This document shows positions 1 through 6,285 of a stretch of 19,166 bases of DNA, one piece after another. The position numbers and the translations under genes are program-made. The notes beneath the pieces are model-generated. The model was not told where the DNA came from. It made no database searches and was given only the letters and a program-made list of their open reading frames with translations. Each line of letters opens with the position of its first letter. Position 1 is the first letter of the stretch. This DNA comes from DASXPG01 sp036493755 (GTDB lineage: Bacteria; Gemmatimonadota; Gemmatimonadetes; Gemmatimonadales; JACORV01), in NCBI GenBank assembly GCA_036493755.1, contig DASXPG010000224.1, positions 1 through 19,166 on the forward strand. Direction: 5' to 3'.

Positions 1-741
1 GTCAACGTTGCCGCCAACATCAGCTCGGTGACCAAGGGCGAGACGCTGGTGGATACCGCGCGCAACCTCGAGGCGATGCGGATCGACATGGTGGTGATCC
101 GCCACGGCTCATCGGGGGCGGCGCGCTTCCTGGCCGATCGCATCGATTCGAATGTGATCAACGCCGGCGACGGAATGCACGAGCACCCGACGCAGGGTCT
201 CCTGGATCTGCTCACCATTCGCGACCACCGGCCCATCCAGGGCTCGAAGGTCTGCATCGTCGGCGACATCCGGCATTCGCGCGTGGCGCGCTCCAACATC
301 TGGGGACTGCAGAAACTGGGCGCCGAGGTCGCGGTCTGCGGACCGGCGAGCCTGCTGCCGCTCAACGTCGGAGACCTCGGCGTGCGGGCTTTCCGCCGGA
401 TCGAGGAAGCAATCGAGTGGGCCGATGTGCTCAACGTCCTTCGGCTTCAGCTCGAGCGCATGCAGGCCGGCTACATCCCGAGCCTGCGCGAGTACTACCG
501 GGTTTTCGGTGTGACGCAGGAGCGGCTGGAGCGAGCGCCTCGTGAGCTGCTGATCCTGCATCCCGGGCCGATGAATCGCGGCGTCGAGATCGACAGCCGC
601 GTCGCCGACGGCGAGCACTCGGTGATTCTGCGGCAGGTCACCAACGGGGTGGCGGTGCGCATGGCGGTGCTCTATCTCCTGGCCGGCGGCCGGCCCGAGC
701 TGGCCGAAGCGGCCAAGGGCCAGTCGAAAGGCGAATCGTGA
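1..741 (+). CDS. pyrB: Aspartate carbamoyltransferase catalytic subunit, 5'-truncated by the window edge
   Basis: This enzyme condenses carbamoyl phosphate with aspartate to N-carbamoyl-aspartate, the first committed step of pyrimidine synthesis, in the cytoplasm. The frame is open from base 1 and its first residues (VNVAANISSVTKGETLVDT) match the family segment just after the missing STRTRTSFE carbamoyl-phosphate loop. About 60 N-terminal residues are therefore outside the window, and the GTG at 28 is not the true start. Visible family motifs, in order, are RHGSSGAARFLA, the HEHPTQGLLDLLT active-site block, GDIRHSRVARSN, LRLQLERM and the C-terminal HPGPMNRGVEID. The stop TGA at 739-741 overlaps the pyrC GTG start by four bases, so the two are almost certainly co-transcribed and translationally coupled. 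Ornithine carbamoyltransferase is a paralogue, but HPTQ, LQLER and the pyrC neighbour favour PyrB. Confidence 0.96.
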   Translation, partial: VNVAANISSVTKGETLVDTARNLEAMRIDMVVIRHGSSGAARFLADRIDSNVINAGDGMHEHPTQGLLDLLTIRDHRPIQGSKVCIVGDIRHSRVARSNIWGLQKLGAEVAVCGPASLLPLNVGDLGVRAFRRIEEAIEWADVLNVLRLQLERMQAGYIPSLREYYRVFGVTQERLERAPRELLILHPGPMNRGVEIDSRVADGEHSVILRQVTNGVAVRMAVLYLLAGGRPELAEAAKGQSKGES

Positions 742-2078
742 AGCCGATCCTGATCACCGGCGGCCGGGTCATCGATCCGGCGCGCAACCACGACGGCATC
801 GCGGACCTGCTGCTGGTGGACGGCACCATTGCCGGGATGGGAAAGGGGCTCTCCGCTCCCGACGGCGCCGAACGGATCGATGCGACGGGGCTGGTGGTGG
901 CGCCGGGATTCGTCGACCTGCACGTCCATCTGCGCGAACCGGGCCGCGAGGATGCGGAAACCATCGCGACCGGCGCCCGCGCCGCCGTGGCCGGCGGATT
1001 CACCTCGGTCTGCGCCATGCCCAACACCGATCCGGTCTGCGACAACCAGTCGGCGGTGGGATTCGTCATCAAGCAGGCCCAGGCCGCGGGGACGGCGCGG
1101 GTCCATCCGATCGGCGCGGTCTCGTTAGGCCAGCGGGGCGAGCAGCTCACGGAATTCGGCGAGATGGTCGCCGCCGGCGCGGTCGCGGTGAGCGACGATG
1201 GCAAGCCGGTCGCGACGGCGCACCTGATGCGCACCGCGCTCGAGTACGCGCGCACCTTCGAGATCCCGGTCATCGACCACTGCGAGGATCGCTCGCTGGC
1301 CGAAGGCGCGGCGATGCACGAGGGTCTGACCAGCGCGCGGCTCGGCATCAAAGGCATGCCGCGCGCCGCCGAGGACCTGATCGTGGCGCGCGACATCCTG
1401 CTGGCCGAGCTGACCGGCGGGCACGTACACCTGGCGCACATGAGCACGGCGGGATCGGTCCGGCTGATCCGTGAGGCGCGCTCGCGCGGTGTGCGGGTGA
1501 CGGCCGAGGTTACGCCGCACCATCTGACGTTGACCGACGTCTGTTGCGAAGGGTACAACACCAACGCCAAAATGAATCCGCCGCTGCGCGAGCCGGCCGA
1601 CGTCGATGCGACGAAAAAAGCGCTGGCGGATGGCACCATCGACTGCATCGCGACCGACCACGCTCCGCATCCGTACGACGCCAAGGAGACCGAGTTCGAC
1701 TTCGCGCCATTCGGGGTCGTGGGCCTGGAGACGGCCCTGGGAATCGCGATCGCCGAGCTGGTCGAGCCGGGGATCATGGGGCTGGCGGCGCTTGTGCGCT
1801 GCCTCACTTCGGTTCCGGCGTCGATTGTGCATCTTCCGGCCGGCACGCTGGCCCGCGGCACCGCTGCCGACGTGGTGGTTTTCGACCCGGGCGAGCCTTG
1901 GACGGTGGATCCGGCCGCCTTTCACTCGAAGAGCCGCAACACCCCGTTCGCCGGCCGGGCGCTGCGCGGGCGGGTCCGCTGGACGATGGTCGGGGGGCGG
2001 GTGGTCCACCGCGCGGAAGCCTCCGAGCGTCTATCTTTCACGCAGGCGCCCCCGCGCCGGGAGGGAGCAGGTTCATGA
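738..2078 (+). CDS. pyrC: Dihydroorotase, class I (446 aa)
   Basis: This enzyme cyclises N-carbamoyl-aspartate to dihydroorotate, the step directly after PyrB. It is a cytoplasmic amidohydrolase with a TIM barrel and a metal centre. Metal-ligand and substrate motifs are visible: DLHVHLREPG with H62 and H64, the MPNTDP loop near 94-99, DDGK with D153/D154 (the aspartate ligand typical of class I enzymes), DHCED with H181, LAHMST with H234, and ATDHAPH with D307. A length of 446 aa is normal for class I, long-form dihydroorotases. The GTG start overlaps the pyrB stop (GTGA), and the pyrC stop overlaps the ATG of the next gene (ATGA), so it is the middle cistron of a coupled set. An allantoinase or hydantoinase could look similar, but MPNTDP, the intact active site and the pyrB linkage make dihydroorotase very likely. 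Confidence 0.96.
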   Translation: MKPILITGGRVIDPARNHDGIADLLLVDGTIAGMGKGLSAPDGAERIDATGLVVAPGFVDLHVHLREPGREDAETIATGARAAVAGGFTSVCAMPNTDPVCDNQSAVGFVIKQAQAAGTARVHPIGAVSLGQRGEQLTEFGEMVAAGAVAVSDDGKPVATAHLMRTALEYARTFEIPVIDHCEDRSLAEGAAMHEGLTSARLGIKGMPRAAEDLIVARDILLAELTGGHVHLAHMSTAGSVRLIREARSRGVRVTAEVTPHHLTLTDVCCEGYNTNAKMNPPLREPADVDATKKALADGTIDCIATDHAPHPYDAKETEFDFAPFGVVGLETALGIAIAELVEPGIMGLAALVRCLTSVPASIVHLPAGTLARGTAADVVVFDPGEPWTVDPAAFHSKSRNTPFAGRALRGRVRWTMVGGRVVHRAEASERLSFTQAPPRREGAGS

Positions 2079-3106
2079 GCCGAAAGACGAGGACGACGTT
2101 GGGTGTAGTCGAAAAGCTGATCGAGCAGCGCCGTCTCTTCCAGGACTGGATGGACAAGCTTGCGGCCGGCAGCGTGGATGGAATGCCGGCGCACGTCATC
2201 GAGCGGGTCCGCAACGACTATCGCGAACGCCTGACCGGCGTCATGGCCGAGCTGGGCGAGCATCGCGAAGCGTTGAACGAGGCGCTCGAAGAGGCGCAGG
2301 AACGCGAGGACGGCCTCGAGGCGCAGCAGCAGGAGCGCAAGGATGAGCTCGCCGAGCTGCGGCTGCGGCGGCACGTCGGTGAAATGGACGAGGGGCGCTT
2401 CAAGGAGCAGAGTGGTACGCTCCAGACGACGCTCGACTCGCTCAAGAAGGATCTGGCGTCGGCGCTGCGCGACATCGAGCGCTACGAAGAGATCCTCGAG
2501 ATGATCGCATCCGGCGACGCGCGCGAAGACGAGCCGGAGACCGATACCGACGAGGAGGCGGTGCTGGCGGAGATCCGTAATCCGGAGCCGGCCCCCGCGG
2601 CCCGCGCACCGGAGCCGCCGCGCACCGAGCGGAAGAGCTCGCCCGACCTGCGGGCGCCCAAGACCGATCTGGACGAGCTGGCCTTCCTGCGCTCGGTCAC
2701 GACCGGCGGCGCGATCAAGCCGGTACCCGGCGCCGCACCGGCGGCCGCTGCCGCATCGGCCCGCCCGGCATCGCCGGTCCCAGCGACCTCCGCTCCTGTG
2801 CTGACTTCCATTCCGGCCGCGCCGGCTCCCGCGCCGCAGTCTTCCGCGACCGCAACGGCAGTGAGTGCGCCACCCCAGCCGAAGGTGGCCGCCGAAGAAG
2901 CGCCGGTGAACTTCGATGCGGCACCAAGCCTGGTTCGACTGCCGGAGCTGGAGCCCGAGCCGGTAAAAGAAGCTCCTCCCGCCAGAGCGTCTCTGGCGCC
3001 CAAGAAGGAGGAGAATGCCGGTCTGACCTGCAAGGAATGCGGGACGCTCAACCGTCCCACCGAGTGGTACTGCGAGAAGTGCGGCGCGGAGCTCGCGGCC
3101 TTCTAG
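2075..3106 (+). CDS. Coiled-coil protein with C-terminal zinc ribbon, function unknown (343 aa)
   Basis: I do not recognise a named family. The start is the ATG overlapping the pyrC stop, preceded by a strong purine-rich Shine-Dalgarno stretch (GGGAGGGAGCAGG, about 2060-2072). Residues about 41-148 are charged, rich in Glu, Arg, Leu and Gln, and look like a long coiled coil. Residues about 150-310 are Ala/Pro-rich and probably disordered, apart from a short island DLDELAFLRSV near 198-208. The C-terminus carries two CxxC pairs, C319/C322 and C333/C336, separated by ten residues, which is a zinc-ribbon layout. No signal peptide or membrane segment is visible. The architecture suggests a cytoplasmic scaffold or nucleic-acid/protein-binding adaptor, but that is inference. 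Its coupling to pyrBC may be positional only. It ends 12 bases before the convergent rpsT. Confidence 0.8.
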   Translation: MSRKTRTTLGVVEKLIEQRRLFQDWMDKLAAGSVDGMPAHVIERVRNDYRERLTGVMAELGEHREALNEALEEAQEREDGLEAQQQERKDELAELRLRRHVGEMDEGRFKEQSGTLQTTLDSLKKDLASALRDIERYEEILEMIASGDAREDEPETDTDEEAVLAEIRNPEPAPAARAPEPPRTERKSSPDLRAPKTDLDELAFLRSVTTGGAIKPVPGAAPAAAAASARPASPVPATSAPVLTSIPAAPAPAPQSSATATAVSAPPQPKVAAEEAPVNFDAAPSLVRLPELEPEPVKEAPPARASLAPKKEENAGLTCKECGTLNRPTEWYCEKCGAELAAF

Positions 3107-3114
3107 CCGCGAGC
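3091..3114. terminator. Candidate hairpin between convergent genes
   Basis: A perfect 9-bp inverted repeat (GCTCGCGGC at 3091-3099 and GCCGCGAGC at 3106-3114) encloses a 6-base loop that contains the zinc-ribbon gene's TAG stop. It lies between that gene and the convergent rpsT, where a bidirectional terminator is expected. On the plus strand it is followed only by a weak T-rich stretch (GTTATTT), and on the minus strand there is no U tract, so intrinsic termination is uncertain. Confidence 0.35.
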
Positions 3115-3118
3115 GCCG

Positions 3119-3364
3119 TTATTTCGCTGCAGCGTTGAGCTTCTTGGCCAGGCGGGACTTCTTGCGGGCTGCCGCATTGCGGTGAATCAGCCGCTTGCGG
3201 GCGCCACGATCGAGCGACTGCATCGCGCCGGCCACGTTGTCCTTGTTGGTTTCCGCACGCGCCTTCTTCACCGCCGTCTTGATCGCCGAGCGCTGGGTCC
3301 GGTTGTGCGCGGTCCGCGCGCGGGCCTGCCGCATCCGCTTCTTTGCCGACTTGATACGAGGCAC
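3119..3364 (-). CDS. rpsT: 30S ribosomal protein S20 (81 aa)
   Basis: S20 is a primary binding protein of 16S rRNA in the 30S subunit. The protein begins MPRIKSAKKRMRQARART, the classic S20 N-terminus, and continues as a Lys/Arg/Ala-rich three-helix protein ending RLAKKLNAAAK. Its 81 aa are close to the usual 85-90. The start is the GTG at 3364, chosen because it gives the canonical IKSAKKR N-terminus and has AGGAG five bases upstream. The open frame continues further upstream (to about 3724), but that part lies inside the oppositely oriented M50 gene and is spurious. It is a single minus-strand gene, convergent with the zinc-ribbon gene and divergent from the protease gene, and probably has its own promoter. 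Confidence 0.96.
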   Translation of the reverse strand: MPRIKSAKKRMRQARARTAHNRTQRSAIKTAVKKARAETNKDNVAGAMQSLDRGARKRLIHRNAAARKKSRLAKKLNAAAK

Positions 3365-3408
3365 ATCAACTCCTGAGCGTAGGTGGTCTATCTCCAATTG
3401 CGGCAAGG

Positions 3409-3437
3409 AGTTTACGCAGGGTGAAGTGTTTTGACAA
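3409..3437 (-). promoter_or_regulatory. Putative sigma70-type promoter of rpsT
   Basis: Reading the minus strand, TTGTCA (3437-3432) is followed after exactly 17 bases by TAAACT (3414-3409). This puts a start site near 3402 and leaves a leader of about 38 bases before the rpsT GTG. The -35 matches the consensus at 5 of 6 positions and the -10 at 4 of 6. The -35 lies over the proposed TTG start of the divergent protease gene. Confidence 0.5.
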
Positions 3438-4141
3438 CCCCAACAGCGACGGTTAGTTTCCGCCCTTCTGTGGCCGAATTCCTGCTCATCCTGCCGATTC
3501 TTCTGTTCTCCGTCGTGGCGCACGAATACGCCCACGCGTGGACGGCATACCGGCAGGGCGATAACACGGCCTATCTCCTCGGGCGGCTGACCTTCAATCC
3601 CATTCCGCACATCGATCCGTTCATGAGCATCATCGTGCCGGTGGGACTCTTTTTTCTGTCGAAGGGTACGTTCACCTTCGGCGCCGCCAAGCCGGTGCCG
3701 GTGAATCCGAAGAACTATCGCCACTATCGCCGCGGCGACGTGATCGTATCATCGGCGGGCATCGTGATGAACCTGCTGATCGCGCTCGCCAGTGCCGGTA
3801 TTTTCATCGTGCTGGGATTGATCGGCCGGTCGATGCCCGACGCCGAGTGGCTCATCACGCTGCAGCAGATGGCGTCGATCGGGATCTCGCTCAACATCCT
3901 GCTGGCGCTCTTCAACCTGGTGCCGCTGCCGCCGCTCGACGGCTCGCACCTGGTATATCATCTCCTGCCGCCGGCCGCGGGTGCGCGGTACCAGGCTTTC
4001 GGCCGCTACGGTTTCGCGCTGCTGATGCTCGCCATCTGGATCGTCCCCTCGGCGCAGACCGTGCTGCTCTGGCCGGTCGCCCGCATCACCGAAGTGGCGC
4101 GCACCGCGCTGATTCCCTGGACCCTGGCGGCGATACCATGA
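3431..4141 (+). CDS. M50-family site-2 protease, YwhC/rseP-like short form (236 aa)
   Basis: This is an intramembrane zinc metalloprotease family member, expected in the inner membrane, where such enzymes cut transmembrane substrates during signalling or protein turnover. The substrate cannot be read from the sequence. The zinc motif HEYAH is at residues 31-35 inside the first hydrophobic helix (about 16-36). The third-ligand motif NLVPLPPLDG, with D170, lies in a later helix (about 150-175). GRLTFNPIPHIDP and KPVPVNPKN are typical family blocks. Further hydrophobic segments are at about 64-78, 108-132 and 193-215. No PDZ domain is seen, so it is the short form. The TTG at 3431 follows AGGGTG at a usable spacing, and an in-frame stop at 3422 excludes longer starts. 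A GTG at 3470 (residue 14) is an alternative. The stop overlaps the scpA ATG (ATGA). Confidence 0.88.
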   Translation: MTTPTATVSFRPSVAEFLLILPILLFSVVAHEYAHAWTAYRQGDNTAYLLGRLTFNPIPHIDPFMSIIVPVGLFFLSKGTFTFGAAKPVPVNPKNYRHYRRGDVIVSSAGIVMNLLIALASAGIFIVLGLIGRSMPDAEWLITLQQMASIGISLNILLALFNLVPLPPLDGSHLVYHLLPPAAGARYQAFGRYGFALLMLAIWIVPSAQTVLLWPVARITEVARTALIPWTLAAIP

Positions 4142-4893
4142 CGCCGAGCGCGGGCGGCAACGGCGCCGGCGCCCTGGGATTCGACGACACCGGGTTCGTC
4201 GTCAGCCTGGAGCGCTTCTCAGGGCCGCTCGATTTGCTGCTGCACCTGATCCGCCATGAGGAAATCGACATCTGGGACATCCCGATCGCCCGGATCGCCG
4301 ACCAGTTCCTCGCCGTGATCGCCTCGTTAGGCCTGAACGAGGCCGCCGAATATCTCGAGATGGCGGCGCGGCTGCTCCGCATCAAGGCGCAGATGCTGCT
4401 GCCGCGGCGCGGCGACCAGGAGCCGTGGGAGGATCCGCGCCACGAGCTGGTGCGGCGGCTGCTCGAATACCAGCAGATCCGCGAGGTGGTGGACTGGATG
4501 AGCGGCTCGGCGCGCCGCCGGGCCGAGCGGCATGGACGCGGCTGGCTCGCGCCGGCGCCCGAAATTCCGCTGCCTCCGCCGGTTTTCGATCTCGCCGAGC
4601 TGATCCAGGCGCTCGAGCGCGTCCTCGCCCTGATTCCCGATCCGATCATGTACCGGATCGCGCCGCGACCACTCGACGTCGAAGGCGCGCAGCAGCGCGT
4701 CCTCGCGTGGCTCGAAGAACGGGGCAGCTTCGGCCTGGGCGAGCTGCTCGGCCAGACGCCCAGCGTCATCGATATTCTCTCCGCCCTGGTCGCGCTGCTG
4801 GAGCTGGCGCGTCGCGGGACCTGTACCGTTACCCAACCAGCCGCTTTTGCGCCGGTGATGATCGATCGTGGAACAGCGTACCAGGCTGCTTGA
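4138..4893 (+). CDS. scpA: Segregation and condensation protein A, kleisin (251 aa)
   Basis: ScpA is the kleisin subunit that bridges the SMC heads and, with ScpB, forms the chromosome-condensing SMC complex in the nucleoid. The N-terminal kleisin signature is clear: VVSLERFSGPLDLLLHLIRHEEIDIWDIPIARIADQF at about 21-57, followed by the AAEYLEMAARLLRIKAQMLLP block at about 69-89. A variable, Pro-containing middle leads to a C-terminal winged-helix region (about 178-232). The ATG at 4138 overlaps the stop of the protease gene. The first 18 or so residues are Gly/Ala-rich and not conserved. The 3' end overlaps scpB by 26 bases, the usual tight coupling of these partners. A TTA leucine codon sits in one of the five CGTTAGGC octamers (4325-4332). 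Confidence 0.95.
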   Translation: MTPSAGGNGAGALGFDDTGFVVSLERFSGPLDLLLHLIRHEEIDIWDIPIARIADQFLAVIASLGLNEAAEYLEMAARLLRIKAQMLLPRRGDQEPWEDPRHELVRRLLEYQQIREVVDWMSGSARRRAERHGRGWLAPAPEIPLPPPVFDLAELIQALERVLALIPDPIMYRIAPRPLDVEGAQQRVLAWLEERGSFGLGELLGQTPSVIDILSALVALLELARRGTCTVTQPAAFAPVMIDRGTAYQAA

Positions 4894-5554
4894 AGCGGCG
4901 TTGTTCGCCGCGCCGCGTCCTCTCGCCCTCGACGAGCTGACGGTGCTCGACAACGAGGCGTCGGAGGACGACTGGCGCCGGGCGCTCGCCGAATTGCGGG
5001 ATCATTATGAAGAAGGCGGCCACGGCGTCGAGCTGGTCGAGATCGCCGAGGGCTGGCAGATCCTCACCCGGCCGATTTTCGCCGAAGCGATCGAGCGGGC
5101 GCAGTTTGCCGCGCGGCCGCTCCGGCTCTCGGCCGCGGCGCTCGAAGTGCTGGCGGTGATCGCTTACCGGCAGCCGGTCGGTCGCGCCGAAGTCGAAGAG
5201 ATTCGCGGCGTCAGCTCGGGCGGCGTGCTCCGGCTGCTCCAGGAGCGCGGTCTCATCGACATCGCCGGGCGCGCCGAGGGCCTGGGCCGGCCGCTGCTCT
5301 ATGCGACGACGCCGATGTTCCTCGAGCACCTGGGGCTGCGCGATCTCGCCGATCTGCCGCGCACCGACGAGCTGACGATCGCGCTGCGCTCGCCCGCCGC
5401 GGCGGCCGCGGCGGAGCAGGCCGCCGAGCTGGCGTCCGAGATCTCGGAGGAGACCCAACGTGAGGCCGTGAGTCGTGAGTCGGATGTCGTGCGTCGGCAG
5501 GACGACGCCGGTGCCGGTTCGACGCACGATGCACCACGCACGACGCACGATTGA
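4868..5554 (+). CDS. scpB: Segregation and condensation protein B (228 aa, with extended tail)
   Basis: ScpB dimerises through winged-helix domains and binds ScpA in the SMC condensin complex. Recognisable features are the N-terminal EAALFAAPRPLALDEL segment, GWQILTRP at about 62-69, and the LSAAALEVLAVIAYRQPVGRAEVEEIRGV block at about 87-115, followed by LLQERGLIDIAGRAEGLGRPLLYATT. These are family hallmarks. The GTG at 4868 lies inside scpA and fits the known N-terminus; no longer start is needed. The conserved fold ends near residue 165. Residues about 173-228 are Ala-rich and then unusual (SRESDVVRRQDD..., STHDAPRTTHD), and are encoded by low-complexity, palindromic DNA at 5467-5551. That tail is longer than usual and probably not part of the fold. 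The stop overlaps the TTG of the next gene. Confidence 0.94.
   Translation: MEQRTRLLEAALFAAPRPLALDELTVLDNEASEDDWRRALAELRDHYEEGGHGVELVEIAEGWQILTRPIFAEAIERAQFAARPLRLSAAALEVLAVIAYRQPVGRAEVEEIRGVSSGGVLRLLQERGLIDIAGRAEGLGRPLLYATTPMFLEHLGLRDLADLPRTDELTIALRSPAAAAAAEQAAELASEISEETQREAVSRESDVVRRQDDAGAGSTHDAPRTTHD
5487..5550. repeat. One-to-two inverted repeat in the scpB tail, abutting the rluB start
   Basis: TCGTGCGTCG occurs at 5487-5496. Its exact reverse complement CGACGCACGA occurs twice downstream, at 5520-5529 and 5541-5550. The left arm can pair with either right arm but not both. The second right arm ends directly before the TTG start of the rluB-like gene at 5551. Just upstream is a short direct repeat, GTGAGTC twice in a row (about 5468-5481). 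Confidence 0.75.
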
Positions 5555-6285
5555 CGGTCCGCCTGACGCGATTCCTGGCGCGGGCGGGTGCCTCGAGCCG
5601 GCGCGGCGCCGCGGATCTCATCGCCGCGGACCGGGTGCGGATCAACGGCAAGCCGCCGCTGGGACCGGGCGATCCGGTCGATCCGGCGACGGACGTGGTG
5701 ACCCTCGACGGACGAACGCTGACGATGACCGCGGGGGAGTGGTTGGCGCTCCACAAGCCAACCGGCTACATCACTTCCCGGGCTCCGGGCGAGCGGCATC
5801 CAACGGTGTTTACGCTGCTCAAGGACGCGCTGCCGGCGCTGGTGGCGGTAGGCAGGCTCGACGTGATGTCGGAGGGATTGCTTCTTTTCACCACCGACGG
5901 CGAGCTGGCCTCGCGGCTGATGCATCCGAAATACGAAGTGCCGCGCTGCTACCGGGTCATGGTCACAGGTAGCCTCGATGCCGATGGGCGACGGTCGCTG
6001 GACCAGGGCATCGTCATTGAAGGTGAAGAGCGGCCCGCGCGTCCGGCGCGCTGGAGCTTCACGCCGGCAAAAAACGGCGGCGCGCTGGATCTGGATCTGA
6101 CCGAAGGACGTTCGAGAATCGTCCGCCGGATCTGCACCCAGCTGGGACTGGGTGTGCGGACGCTGACCCGGATGGCCTACGGACCGGTGGCGCTGGATGG
6201 TCTCGCGCCCGGACTGTCTCGGCATCTCGAACCGGCCGAGCGCGACGCGCTGTATCGCGCGGTACAACTCGACCCCAACTCGTGA
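5551..6285 (+). CDS. RluB/RsuA-family rRNA pseudouridine synthase (244 aa)
   Basis: This enzyme isomerises a specific uridine in rRNA to pseudouridine. The RluB/RluE/RsuA family acts on 23S or 16S rRNA, and the exact site cannot be told here. An N-terminal S4 RNA-binding domain (RLTRFLARAGASSRRGAADLIAADRVRINGKP, about 4-35) is followed by the catalytic domain with VGRLDVMSEGLLLFTTDG, where D104 is the expected catalytic aspartate. Then come HPKYEVPRCYRVMV and the C-terminal SRIVRRICTQLGLGVRTLTRMAYGPVALDGLAPG block. The proposed start is TTG, overlapping the scpB stop, and the S4 domain begins immediately after it, so no longer protein is expected. Bacterial scpA-scpB-rluB clusters are common, which favours an RluB-like role. 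The GTGA junction couples it to the next gene. Confidence 0.92.
   Translation: MTVRLTRFLARAGASSRRGAADLIAADRVRINGKPPLGPGDPVDPATDVVTLDGRTLTMTAGEWLALHKPTGYITSRAPGERHPTVFTLLKDALPALVAVGRLDVMSEGLLLFTTDGELASRLMHPKYEVPRCYRVMVTGSLDADGRRSLDQGIVIEGEERPARPARWSFTPAKNGGALDLDLTEGRSRIVRRICTQLGLGVRTLTRMAYGPVALDGLAPGLSRHLEPAERDALYRAVQLDPNS

Noticed and set aside
638..1861. Long open frame on the minus strand opposite pyrC
   Set aside because: It is a by-product of GC-rich codon bias; its translation is low-complexity Arg/Ser/Ala-rich with no motif, and pyrC on the other strand is intact.
3365..3724. Longer rpsT reading frame
   Set aside because: S20 begins at the PRIKSAKK segment; the extension is antisense to the protease gene.
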